A stretch of 13,840 nt of DNA, taken from contig JALXAI010000421.1 in assembly GCA_026992215.1 (NCBI GenBank), positions 1 to 13,840 of the forward strand, written 5' to 3'. This stretch comes from Desulfobacterales bacterium (GTDB lineage Bacteria; Desulfobacterota; Syntrophobacteria; B119-G9). Of the stretch, positions 1 through 7,159 are shown one piece after another. Position numbers and translations under genes: made by a program. The notes beneath the pieces are model-generated. The model ran no database searches. It was given only the letters and a program-made list of their open reading frames with translations, and was not told the origin of the DNA. Within the stretch, counting starts at the first letter, position 1. Each line of letters starts with the position of its first letter.

Positions 1-830
1 GCAGAATCGACGAATGGTCTATTCTGCAGAAGCACATTCCCAACAACCAGGTAGTATTCAAACTTTGCGACCAGCTGGAAGGAAAAAGTGAAGAAATAAA
101 ACTCAATGCCAATGAATGGCGAATACTCTCTCTCGTAGATGGTAACAGAACCCTGGAACAGGTGGTTCAGGACAGCGGCTACGACGAGTTTGCCGTTTAC
201 AAGATAATTCACTCGCTTATCGCTTCAGGCCTGATTGAAAAAAGTGACGAGATTGCCCCGGGAGAGCAAGGCGGGGTGGTTGACTACTCGGGAATCATTA
301 CCGTTTACAACGACATCCTGGAGATAATGCATGAAAACATGGTTGAAGACCTGGGGGTGCGATTCTACGCATTTTTTGACCAGGCTGTTCGCAAGCTTCC
401 CAAGGACAGTAAGGCACTGCTAAAGGGCTATGACTTCAGCGTGGGTAGCAAGGTTAATATCCAGAGGATGTCGGATTACGCAAGCAGTCTGGGTAGCTTC
501 GAGGAAGGGAAAAAGCTCATTTTTAATACCTTCAATACCCTTTTTAAAAACCTGATAAACCTTGAGCTTGAAGTCCTCGGAATAAAGGCGGTTGAGAGAA
601 CCATAAAGGAAATAGAGACGACTCTGGCATACGTGAAGAAATATCAGAAGAGCTCGTCCCTGAAATTGCAGGTGGTAAGCGAAATCACGAAGATCCTGGT
701 CGATTTCAAAAAGAGGACCCCGGTACAGGCCGGGAACAAAGCACTGAAGAAAAATACGACGGTAAAGAAAAACAAGCCTGAAGGTAAAAAGAAGGGAAAG
801 AAAGGATTGTTTTCTTTCATAAAGAAATAA
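1..830 (+). CDS. DUF4388-like protein, C-terminal part (5' truncated by window)
   Basis: The reading frame is open from base 3 and has no start in the window, so 275 residues of a longer protein are seen. The first 80 or so visible residues contain a winged-helix-like stretch (an EWRILSLVDGNRTL segment, then a helix ending in ASGLIEKSDE). This pattern is common downstream of DUF4388/PATAN domains in deltaproteobacterial regulatory proteins. The middle is helical and acidic/hydrophobic. The last 45 residues are very lysine-rich and end in a short hydrophobic GLFSFIKK motif. No catalytic motif is visible. An internal ATG at 162 would cut the winged-helix segment and is unlikely to be the start. 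A small membrane-protein gene follows after 98 bp. A role in signalling or gliding/polarity-type regulation is known only loosely for the family; the function here is unknown. Confidence 0.7.
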   Translation, partial: RIDEWSILQKHIPNNQVVFKLCDQLEGKSEEIKLNANEWRILSLVDGNRTLEQVVQDSGYDEFAVYKIIHSLIASGLIEKSDEIAPGEQGGVVDYSGIITVYNDILEIMHENMVEDLGVRFYAFFDQAVRKLPKDSKALLKGYDFSVGSKVNIQRMSDYASSLGSFEEGKKLIFNTFNTLFKNLINLELEVLGIKAVERTIKEIETTLAYVKKYQKSSSLKLQVVSEITKILVDFKKRTPVQAGNKALKKNTTVKKNKPEGKKKGKKGLFSFIKK

Positions 831-928
831 AGGGCGGGCAGGTTGTCGGGATATGCCGTTTTGTTGTTATGTCAGGACACGAAACATATTCCTGAAAAAC
901 TGGTTCCTTTTTAAAAGAGGTAGCTGAA

Positions 929-1228
929 ATGGAAGTTAGTGGGTATGTATTCAACATTAATGATGTCGTTGTTAAGCTCTTCATGCTTGTAATTTATGGC
1001 ATCATTGCATTTATCTTCATGAAGGCGCGAAAAAATTTCAGCGGGGGGAAGATTGCGCAGGTAAGCACATTGATTGTCATTATGATTCTTTTGTTTGCCG
1101 TCTCGGACCTCGTCTATTTTTTGATTCCGTTTATAGGCCAGGCGTTTACGGTGGCACTTTCGACGATTTTCAGGCTGATTGGGCTATGTGTGCTCGCTTT
1201 CGGCGGAGTCAGGTTGGTTACCATTTGA
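929..1228 (+). CDS. Small integral membrane protein, unknown function
   Basis: This encodes 99 residues. The ATG is preceded by AAGAGG at 915-920 with 8-nt spacing, which supports the start. Three hydrophobic segments are visible, at about residues 14-32, 45-66 and 70-97. A short basic loop (KARKNFSGGK) lies between the first two, suggesting that this loop is cytoplasmic. There are no cysteines or conserved charged residues inside the helices that would suggest catalysis or cofactor binding. I do not recognise the family. It lies 98 bp after the DUF4388-like gene and 125 bp before the thymidylate-synthase-like gene, all on one strand, so co-transcription with the former is possible but not shown. 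Confidence 0.65.
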   Translation: MEVSGYVFNINDVVVKLFMLVIYGIIAFIFMKARKNFSGGKIAQVSTLIVIMILLFAVSDLVYFLIPFIGQAFTVALSTIFRLIGLCVLAFGGVRLVTI

Positions 1229-1353
1229 TGTTTAATATCTCTTGAGAAAATATCGCTTCGATTGTATATTAACGTCAACCGTTAGACCACTTTCCAGTAA
1301 ACGTGTCTTATCTCTATAGACTCCTGCATGACTTTGGAGGGATTGTCAGGGCA

Positions 1354-2142
1354 ATGTTGAAACCGGTCTTTGTAATCGCCAGGGACATACCGGATCTGTG
1401 GTACCAGCTGGTACGAAAAGCCGTGGAGGAAGGCAGGGAGTACCGGGTTACTGCCGGCAGCACGCCTACAAAACGGTGGGAGCTCGATTTCGTTTCAGCC
1501 CAGATTACTCATCCGGGCACAAGACCTCTTGAACCGCAGATCCCTGAAGGACTGGGGATCCCAAATCCCATCGACCAGGGCTATCTTGAGTCGTACCTCC
1601 CGTATTACATGACAGATGTTGCGCAACCGGGGGAACATTATACATACGGAGAGGATCTGTGGTGGCAGATTGAATGGGTGATAGACTATTACAGGAAAAA
1701 CGGCCCGGGCACCAAACACTGTTACATGACAGTGGGGCGTCCCGAAAGCCTTTATTTCTACGACGACACTGTCGACTACAAAGAAAAAATAGTAGTAACC
1801 GACCGGCAAAGTGGAAAAACGATCAGGGAACGCACCATCGATAATCTTTTTAACAGGGAGCATCCGGGAACTACCCAGTGCCTGCGGGGAGTTGACACGG
1901 CGATCAAGTTCGGGAAGTTGCACTTCAGCATTCATTTCAGGAGCTGGAACCTGTGGAATGGTTTACCCGCCAACCTCGGGTGCCTGCAGCTGGTAAAGGA
2001 ATACATGGCTCAGCAAATCGGGGTGGAAGACGGCGAAATGTTCATAACCTGCCTTAAGCTCGGTCTTCAGGAATCCGTGTTTGATCTTGCAAAAATGAGA
2101 TTGTACCTCGAGGAAGTGACAAACAAGCGGGTTGATGAATGA
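1354..2142 (+). CDS. ThyA-family thymidylate synthase-like protein, divergent active site
   Basis: This encodes 262 residues from ATG 1354. The C-terminal half aligns without gaps to E. coli ThyA from the catalytic cysteine onward. Cys176 matches C146; twenty residues later R196-S197 match R166-S167; then GLPAN matches GLPFN, with Asn207 equal to the dUMP-recognising N177. The GKL motif between them sits at the same offset. Other positions depart from the family: D169 is Asn199, H207 is Gly237 and Y209 is Gln239. Canonical ThyA makes dTMP from dUMP with methylene-tetrahydrofolate. The substitutions leave true dTMP synthesis, a related pyrimidine C5-transfer, or a pterin other than tetrahydrofolate all possible. 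Start choice: GTG at 1303 gives 17 more residues but has no Shine-Dalgarno. ATG 1354 has GGAGGG at 1336-1341 (spacing 12, long) and places the start just before the conserved core. The CBS gene follows 51 bp later. Confidence 0.75.
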   Translation: MLKPVFVIARDIPDLWYQLVRKAVEEGREYRVTAGSTPTKRWELDFVSAQITHPGTRPLEPQIPEGLGIPNPIDQGYLESYLPYYMTDVAQPGEHYTYGEDLWWQIEWVIDYYRKNGPGTKHCYMTVGRPESLYFYDDTVDYKEKIVVTDRQSGKTIRERTIDNLFNREHPGTTQCLRGVDTAIKFGKLHFSIHFRSWNLWNGLPANLGCLQLVKEYMAQQIGVEDGEMFITCLKLGLQESVFDLAKMRLYLEEVTNKRVDE

Positions 2143-2193
2143 GTTTCCGGGTATTTTGAACGACGAGTCCAAGACTGAAGGGAAGGATGTTCG

Positions 2194-2628
2194 ATGCCAA
2201 TAAAAGTAAGGGAAATTATGTCTCCGGATCCCGTGGTTTTAACCGTTGATGACGAGCTGTCTCTTGCCCATGACATTATGAGCCTGGGTAGAATAAGACA
2301 CCTGCCCGTAGTTGAAGGCTCAAAGCTTGTGGGGATAATAAGTCAACGGGACCTCTTCAAGGCTTCCCTGGCTTCGGTCCTGGATGATGATTACGACAAG
2401 AACAGAGAACATCTCAAATCCATAAAAATTAAGGAAATTATGGTGAAAGACGTAATTTCAGTGGCACCTGACATGAACCTGAGGGAAGCAGGCAGAATCC
2501 TTCTCAAAGAAAAAATTGGGTGTCTGCCGGTTGTAGAAAATGACAGATTGATAGGGTTGCTCACCGAGACAGACCTGTTGAGCTTCTTGATAGACCACAT
2601 CCTGCCTTTCTATGAAAATGGGGACTGA
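2194..2628 (+). CDS. Two-CBS-domain protein
   Basis: This encodes 144 residues, almost entirely a Bateman module. CBS 1 spans about residues 1-58 (REIMSPDPVVL, then RHLPVVEGSKLVGIISQRDL) and CBS 2 about 80-133 (KEIMVKDVISVAP, then GCLPVVENDRLIGLLTETDLL). Such modules usually bind adenosyl nucleotides and regulate a fused or partner protein; nothing else is fused here. The start is supported by GGAAGGA at 2181-2187, 6 nt before the ATG. It lies 51 bp after the thymidylate-synthase-like gene, so the two may share a transcript. Whether it senses nucleotides for that enzyme is speculation. The ligand and partner cannot be read from the sequence. Confidence 0.9.
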   Translation: MPIKVREIMSPDPVVLTVDDELSLAHDIMSLGRIRHLPVVEGSKLVGIISQRDLFKASLASVLDDDYDKNREHLKSIKIKEIMVKDVISVAPDMNLREAGRILLKEKIGCLPVVENDRLIGLLTETDLLSFLIDHILPFYENGD

Positions 2629-2645
2629 GAATCACGCCATTGGAT

Positions 2646-2692
2646 CAAGTTATACCGACTTGTGGTAATTATTCCAATAATGCGGGAATGAT
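2646..2692 (+). other. Two tandem hairpins in the rtcA leader
   Basis: Two inverted repeats lie in the 88-bp gap before rtcA. The first is CAAGT/ACTTG at 2646-2662 with a 7-nt loop. The second is an 8-bp stem at 2668-2692 (ATTATTCC/GGAATGAT, one G-T pair) with a 9-nt loop. No T-run follows either, so they do not look like terminators for the CBS gene. They could shape the rtcA leader or be chance at this base composition. Confidence 0.3.
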
Positions 2693-2716
2693 ATCGTAAA
2701 GTCAGAGTCCTGCCAT

Positions 2717-3742
2717 ATGACGCTGTTCATTGACGGTCAAATTGGGGAGGGGGGTGGCCAGGTCTTGAGGACATCCCTTTCGCTTGCCGCAATAACCGGA
2801 AAAGACTTTTTTATCGACAGCATAAGAGGAAAGAGGAAGAAACCCGGCCTCCAGAGGCAACACCTTGCCTGTGTAAAAGCGGCTGCAGCAGCCTGCGGAG
2901 CCAGCTGCGAGGGGGACACCTTACATTCGCAAAGGCTTGCTTTCAGGCCGGGCAAAATTAAAGCAGGCAACTATTTTTTTGATATTGGCAGTGCTGGTTC
3001 ATGTTGCCTGGTATTACAGACCGTCCTTCCCATACTTTTTCACGCTGGTTCGAGCTCCAGCGTGGTGGTTTGTGGGGGCACCCACAATCCCATGGCACCC
3101 ACCGCGGACTTCCTGATCAAATCTTTCCTGCCTGCAATCTCGAGATTCGGATTTCATGCAACCCTTAACCTTGCGCGCCATGGTTTTTATCCTGCCGGTG
3201 GCGGAAGAATTGTGGCGCGTGTAAACCCCGTGAAAAGTCTTCCCCGAAAACTGGAAATCATGGAAAGAGGTAACCTTGTAGCTAAAAAAGGAAAAATTCT
3301 TCTTTCAAAATTGCCGAAACACATAGCAGAAAGGGAGACAAAGAGCCTTACAAGGCGGGGCTGGTTCAGCCCCGAGGAGGTTGAAACGATTACTGTCACC
3401 GATAGCCAGGGAGCTGGCAACGTAGTTAGTGTAATCCTGGACTATGAAAAAATAACCTGCCTGTTTCAGGCAATCGGGGAAAAAGGAAAGAAAGCCGAAA
3501 AGGTTGCCTCTGAAGCCCACGAAGCAGCTCTTTTTCATCACAAAACTAAAACGCCGGTTGAAAAATACCTTGCGGATCAACTCCTTATCTATCTCGCGCT
3601 TGTCTCAGAAGGCTCCGTCCTGACAAGCAACGTTTCCCTTCATTCGGAAACCAACATGATGATAATTGAAAAATTCCTTCCCGTGACGTTCAGGACCGCC
3701 AGAACTTCGGGGGGATGGCACATTACATGTTCCAGGGCTTAA
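2717..3742 (+). CDS. rtcA: RNA 3'-terminal phosphate cyclase
   Basis: This encodes 341 residues, the usual RtcA length. The enzyme converts an RNA 3'-phosphate to a 2',3'-cyclic phosphate through an adenylylated histidine, using ATP, in RNA repair or processing. Family marks visible in order are IGEGGGQVLRTSL (residues 9-21), R-Q-H-L near 47-50, GGTHNPMAPTADF near 120-132, RHGFYPAGGG (154-163) and the nucleotidyl-acceptor region VSLHSETN. In that region His309 has exactly the number of the catalytic E. coli His309. The start fits the conserved TLFIDG N-terminus although the upstream Shine-Dalgarno is weak. Neither rtcB nor the sigma-54 regulator rtcR is next to it, unlike the E. coli arrangement. 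It faces the minus-strand redox operon across 117 bp. Confidence 0.95.
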   Translation: MTLFIDGQIGEGGGQVLRTSLSLAAITGKDFFIDSIRGKRKKPGLQRQHLACVKAAAAACGASCEGDTLHSQRLAFRPGKIKAGNYFFDIGSAGSCCLVLQTVLPILFHAGSSSSVVVCGGTHNPMAPTADFLIKSFLPAISRFGFHATLNLARHGFYPAGGGRIVARVNPVKSLPRKLEIMERGNLVAKKGKILLSKLPKHIAERETKSLTRRGWFSPEEVETITVTDSQGAGNVVSVILDYEKITCLFQAIGEKGKKAEKVASEAHEAALFHHKTKTPVEKYLADQLLIYLALVSEGSVLTSNVSLHSETNMMIIEKFLPVTFRTARTSGGWHITCSRA

Positions 3743-3812
3743 CAGGAGCAACGCAGCCCGGCAGGTGCACAAAGGCTTTCTTCTGTTCGGGGGGTAACCG
3801 GTGTTTTATTTT

Positions 3813-3837
3813 CCCGCCCTCGTAAACCGGGGGCGGG
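3813..3837. terminator. Stem-loop between convergent rtcA and the redox operon
   Basis: A perfect 7-bp GC stem, CCCGCCC (3813-3819) and GGGCGGG (3831-3837), encloses an 11-nt loop. It lies 70 nt after the rtcA stop and 22 nt after the last stop of the minus-strand operon. On the plus strand only CTTT follows; on the minus strand the trailing bases are A-rich. It is therefore a weak or atypical intrinsic terminator, but its place between convergent genes fits a termination role. Confidence 0.5.
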
Positions 3838-3859
3838 CTTTGGCCGGAGTGTTTTCGTT

Positions 3860-4666
3860 TCAGAAACCGAAGGGCGTTTTCCCAACGGGGAATTCCGGAG
3901 CCGGAAATGGACGTCGCTCCACCTTCCTGGCACATTCGGGGCAAACTATCTCGGCAAGCTCCTGGCCACGGGGCTTATAGACTTTCCTCGCCATGTGTTC
4001 CAGGTATTTCCTGGGCGCAAACGGTTTTCCGCACTTACTGCATTTTTCCAGCTTGAACCTCGCCAGAATCTGCCCCCACTTGTAGATGATTCTCTCGTTT
4101 CCCCGGTCTTCCATTTTCAGGGCACCGGTAGGGCATACCTGAACACACGAACCACATCCTATACAGTACTCCGATAGCCTGTCGAAGTCCGTGGTAACAG
4201 TGCGCTGGTAACCTCTATTTACCCAGCACAGCGCATGGGCTCCTATCTGGTCTCTGCATACCCGCACGCAACGTCCACATCGAACGCAATCATCAAATTC
4301 CTCAGCATGGAACCTGCTGGTTACCACACCTATTTTTTTGGCCAGATCTAGCAACTCCTTACTGTAAGGGGTTCTTGCAAGAAGAAGCTCCATAAGTACG
4401 CGACGGTTTCTCTGAATTCGCTCGGTATTCGTCTCGACAATCAGTCCCTCCCTGACTTCCTGAATACAAGATACCCTTATGGAATGGCGTATTGACCCAC
4501 TGACTTCAACAATACAGAGCCTGCACGTTCCCTCCGGTTCCAGGGCGTCAAGGTAACACAGGGTAGGAATGAATATGCCTTCTTTTTTTGCCACTTCGAG
4601 AACTGTCATTCCTTCGGGAGCCTGGATTTGTCTCCCATCTATTGTAATATTCACCTTTGAAGCCAT
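3860..4666 (-). CDS. NuoG-N-terminal/HoxU/HydA-like iron-sulfur subunit with C-terminal four-Cys domain
   Basis: This encodes 268 residues, the last gene of the five-gene operon. The N-terminus is a plant-type [2Fe-2S] domain with C37, C48, C51 and C67. Next come two [4Fe-4S] motifs, C127-C130-C133-C137 and C168-C171-C174-C178. The His-Cys3 cluster that normally lies between them in NuoG and HydA is missing; residues 98-120 have no cysteine. After residue 200 there is a C-terminal extension with CxxC at 209-212 and CxxC at 242-245, resembling a zinc ribbon or another metal site. Its likely job is to carry electrons between the flavoprotein and the molybdenum subunits. The Shine-Dalgarno AGGAG overlaps the stop codon of the flavoprotein gene (11-nt gap), suggesting translational coupling. 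There are no membrane segments. Confidence 0.88.
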   Translation of the reverse strand: MASKVNITIDGRQIQAPEGMTVLEVAKKEGIFIPTLCYLDALEPEGTCRLCIVEVSGSIRHSIRVSCIQEVREGLIVETNTERIQRNRRVLMELLLARTPYSKELLDLAKKIGVVTSRFHAEEFDDCVRCGRCVRVCRDQIGAHALCWVNRGYQRTVTTDFDRLSEYCIGCGSCVQVCPTGALKMEDRGNERIIYKWGQILARFKLEKCSKCGKPFAPRKYLEHMARKVYKPRGQELAEIVCPECARKVERRPFPAPEFPVGKTPFGF

Positions 4667-4677
4667 TTGGCAATCTC

Positions 4678-6462
4678 CTACATCTTCATTACAGCACCAA
4701 ACTTACAGTGTTCATAGCACATCCTGCACTTGATGCACTTGCTCTGATCTATAAAGTGAGGTTCTTTTTTCTCACCGGTTATTGCACCCACGGGACAATT
4801 TCGCGCACACATGGTGCAACCGGTACATTTGCTTTCATCAATGACAAATGTCGTAAGTTCTCGACAAACGCCCGCAGGGCACTTTTTGTCAAAGATGTGG
4901 GCTTCATACTCGTCCCTGAAATAGCGAAGAGTGGAAAGAACGGGATTTGGAGCAGTTTTGCCGAGCCCGCACAGGGAGGTGTCAATTATAACTTCTGATA
5001 GTTCCTCAAGAAGTTTTAAGTGCTCTGCCGTTCCTTTCCCCTCGGTTATGTCCGTGAGGAGACGAACCATGTGGTAGAGACCTTCCCGGCAGGGAGTACA
5101 CTGCCCGCATCCTTCATCCACGCAAAACTGTACAAAGTACTTGGCAACGTCCACCATACAGGTGTCTTCGTCCATGACGATCATTCCACCGGATCCCATT
5201 ATTGATCCGGCCTTACTCAGGTTTTCAAAGTCTACCGGGAGATCAAGCAAGCTTGCGGGTATGCAACCGCCGGATGGCCCCCCGGTCTGTACTGCTTTAA
5301 ATTTTTTCTTTTTTGGTATGCCACCGCCAATGTCAAAAATTATCTCTTTGAGCGGGATCCCCATGGGAACTTCGACAAGTCCCGTATTGTTGATTTTACC
5401 GACCAGAGAGAAAATCTTTGTCCCTTTACTCTGTTCACTTCCGATGCTCGCATACCACTTTGCTCCCTTGTTGATAATCAGCGGCACGTTGGCCCAGGTT
5501 TCGACGTTGTTAAGATTACTGGGGCGTCCCCAGAGACCCCGATCCGTGGTGTGCACGTACTTGGGACGGGGCAGTCCCGGCTTATCTTCAATAGACGTCA
5601 TAAGCGCCGTGGATTCCCCGCACACGAAGGCGCCGGCACCAAGCTTTATCTCTATGTCAAAGTCAAAGTCCGAGCCGAAAATGTTTTTTCCCAGAAAATT
5701 TCTCTCCCGGGCCTGGTCCAGCGCGAGTCTCAAGCGATCCACCGCCAGCGGATACTCGGCACGTATGTATACAAAGCCTTCGTGGGCACCGATGGCGTAA
5801 GCACCGATGATCATGCCTTCGATAACGGAATGAGGATTACCTTCAATAATTGACCTGTCCATAAAAGCGCCAGGGTCGCCTTCGTCAGCGTTACAAAGAA
5901 CATACTTGATATCCCCGGCAGCCCTTCTGCAACTCTCCCACTTGATACCCGTTGGGAACCCACCGCCACCGCGGCCCCTTAATCCGGAATTCTTGATCTC
6001 CTGGATTATTTCCTCGGGTCCCATTTCAAAAAGGGCCTTCTTGGCTGCCTTATATCCCCCCGTTTCAATGTATTCATCAATCGATTCCGGATCGATTAAA
6101 CCACAGCTGTGCAGAACTATCCTCTGCTGCTTGGTATGGAAGGCATGATAATCGTCCTTTACCAGCCACTTTTTCACCGGCTCCCCACCCACAAGGTGTT
6201 CTTCAACTATCTTCCTGGCCTTCTCAGGGGTCACAAACTCGTAGGTTACCACATCGTCGCCCACGGCCACGTCAACAAGAACATCCTTGGCACAAAACCC
6301 CCTGCATCCCACTTTGTGGGTCCTGGCCTTGAACTTGGCCGTGATACCGTGCTCCTCCAACGCCTCCTCAAAAGCCTCAATGACCTGGTAACCTCCCGCA
6401 GCGATCCCTCCGGTCCCCGTACAAACACTTATTACGATCTCTTTATTATTTGTAGAACCCAT
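4678..6462 (-). CDS. NuoF/HydB-like NAD(H):FMN flavoprotein with Trx-like N-terminus and C-terminal 2[4Fe-4S] domain
   Basis: This encodes 594 residues with HydB architecture. Residues 1-90 are a thioredoxin-like [2Fe-2S] domain with C14, C53 and C57; the position where a second N-terminal cysteine is expected is Gly19. FMN/NADH-binding motifs follow: GRGGGGFPTG at 163-172, NADEGDPGAF at 191-200 and GAGAFVCGES at 275-284. The N3-type [4Fe-4S] cluster has C452, C455, C458 and C498. A CPAGVC motif (528-533) precedes a two-cluster ferredoxin domain (C546/549/552/556 and C576/579/582/586). Classical complex I NuoF lacks this last domain; it is a mark of HydB-type subunits that exchange electrons between NAD(H) and ferredoxin. 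An AAGG lies 9 nt before the ATG. NuoE-like and NuoG-like genes flank it. NAD(H) binding is well supported; ferredoxin coupling is inferred. Confidence 0.95.
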   Translation of the reverse strand: MGSTNNKEIVISVCTGTGGIAAGGYQVIEAFEEALEEHGITAKFKARTHKVGCRGFCAKDVLVDVAVGDDVVTYEFVTPEKARKIVEEHLVGGEPVKKWLVKDDYHAFHTKQQRIVLHSCGLIDPESIDEYIETGGYKAAKKALFEMGPEEIIQEIKNSGLRGRGGGGFPTGIKWESCRRAAGDIKYVLCNADEGDPGAFMDRSIIEGNPHSVIEGMIIGAYAIGAHEGFVYIRAEYPLAVDRLRLALDQARERNFLGKNIFGSDFDFDIEIKLGAGAFVCGESTALMTSIEDKPGLPRPKYVHTTDRGLWGRPSNLNNVETWANVPLIINKGAKWYASIGSEQSKGTKIFSLVGKINNTGLVEVPMGIPLKEIIFDIGGGIPKKKKFKAVQTGGPSGGCIPASLLDLPVDFENLSKAGSIMGSGGMIVMDEDTCMVDVAKYFVQFCVDEGCGQCTPCREGLYHMVRLLTDITEGKGTAEHLKLLEELSEVIIDTSLCGLGKTAPNPVLSTLRYFRDEYEAHIFDKKCPAGVCRELTTFVIDESKCTGCTMCARNCPVGAITGEKKEPHFIDQSKCIKCRMCYEHCKFGAVMKM

Positions 6463-6548
6463 ATGCCAAAACCTTAAGAGTTGGATTGTTAATAGGTAAG
6501 TTGTTTAAGTATCCCCAACGACTGCCAAAATTGATTACGATTGTTATA

Positions 6549-7010
6549 CTATTCCTTGTTGTATTTTGCCAAAATTGAAGACATTTCTTTAGGCGTAACT
6601 TTTCCATATGTTTTCTCATCCACTACCACGGCGGGTGCCAGGCTACACGCGCCGATACACCGCACCTCCTCAAGGGTAAATTTCATATCATCGGTGGTTT
6701 CCCCTACGTCAATATTCAGCTTCATTTTGACTTCGTTGATAACCTTTTCTGCTCCCTTTACGTGGCACGCGGTACCCAGGCAGACACAAATGACATGCTT
6801 GCCTTTGGGTTTCAGGCTAAACCGATTGTAAAAGTTTACGATGCTGTAAATCTGGGTAATTGGTACTCCGGTTCTTTTGGATATGTAGCGAAGCTCTTCT
6901 TCCGGCAGGTAGCGGTAATGATTTTGTACTTCGTGAAGAATCGCGATAAGGTTACCTTTTGTCTGCGGAAATTTCGCGAGAATGGAATCAATAGTTTCTA
7001 TGTCTAACAT
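6549..7010 (-). CDS. NuoE/HydC-like [2Fe-2S] subunit
   Basis: This encodes 153 residues, the usual length for NuoE/HydC proteins. A helical N-terminal region (residues 1-68, including LPEEELRYISKRTGVP) is followed by a thioredoxin-fold [2Fe-2S] domain. The ligands are C77-x4-C82 and C118-x3-C122, in the motifs CLGTAC and CIGAC. In complex I and in HydABC hydrogenases this subunit sits on the FMN subunit and holds a cluster beside the flavin. The ATG is preceded by AGGAG with 6-nt spacing. The flavoprotein gene starts 86 nt downstream, and the four-cluster subunit gene lies 149 nt upstream across a strong hairpin. It has no membrane segment or signal peptide, so it is cytoplasmic. Confidence 0.95.
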   Translation of the reverse strand: MLDIETIDSILAKFPQTKGNLIAILHEVQNHYRYLPEEELRYISKRTGVPITQIYSIVNFYNRFSLKPKGKHVICVCLGTACHVKGAEKVINEVKMKLNIDVGETTDDMKFTLEEVRCIGACSLAPAVVVDEKTYGKVTPKEMSSILAKYNKE

Positions 7011-7050
7011 CGCCCACTCCTGACTCTTTTGAAGGCGGATATATTAACTG

Positions 7051-7100
7051 TCTCTCGCCGCGGCCGGCACCAGGCATTTTAAGCACCGGCCCGGGAGAGA
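7051..7100 (-). other. Large GC-rich hairpin inside the redox operon
   Basis: A 50-nt near-perfect inverted repeat lies in the 149-nt gap between the four-cluster subunit gene and the NuoE-like gene. TCTCTC pairs with GAGAGA, CCG with CGG, and GGCCGG with CCGGCC: 15 bp with two single-base bulges and an 18-nt loop. No T-run follows on either strand, so it is not a standard intrinsic terminator. It probably acts on the mRNA, by protecting or processing the transcript or lowering read-through into the diaphorase genes. Confidence 0.55.
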
Positions 7101-7159
7101 ACATGACTATCATGGGCAAGCAAATCCTCATGACCAGGATAATGCGACACCCGCGTCAT

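Noticed and set aside
872..895. TCAGGA/TCCTGA hairpin as a terminator of the DUF4388-like gene
   Set aside because: The stem is only 6 bp, is mixed in composition and is not followed directly by a T-run.
1303..1353. GTG 1303 as start of the thymidylate-synthase-like gene
   Set aside because: There is no Shine-Dalgarno and the 17 extra residues precede the conserved core. It is not excluded, because the ribosome site for ATG 1354 has long spacing.
2629..2716. Sigma-54 promoter before rtcA
   Set aside because: No GG-N10-GC element with flanking consensus was found in the gap.
5141..5800. 219-codon open frame on the plus strand
   Set aside because: It lies antisense to the NuoF/HydB-like gene, whose protein is clearly recognised; the plus-strand frame is a shadow with no family features.
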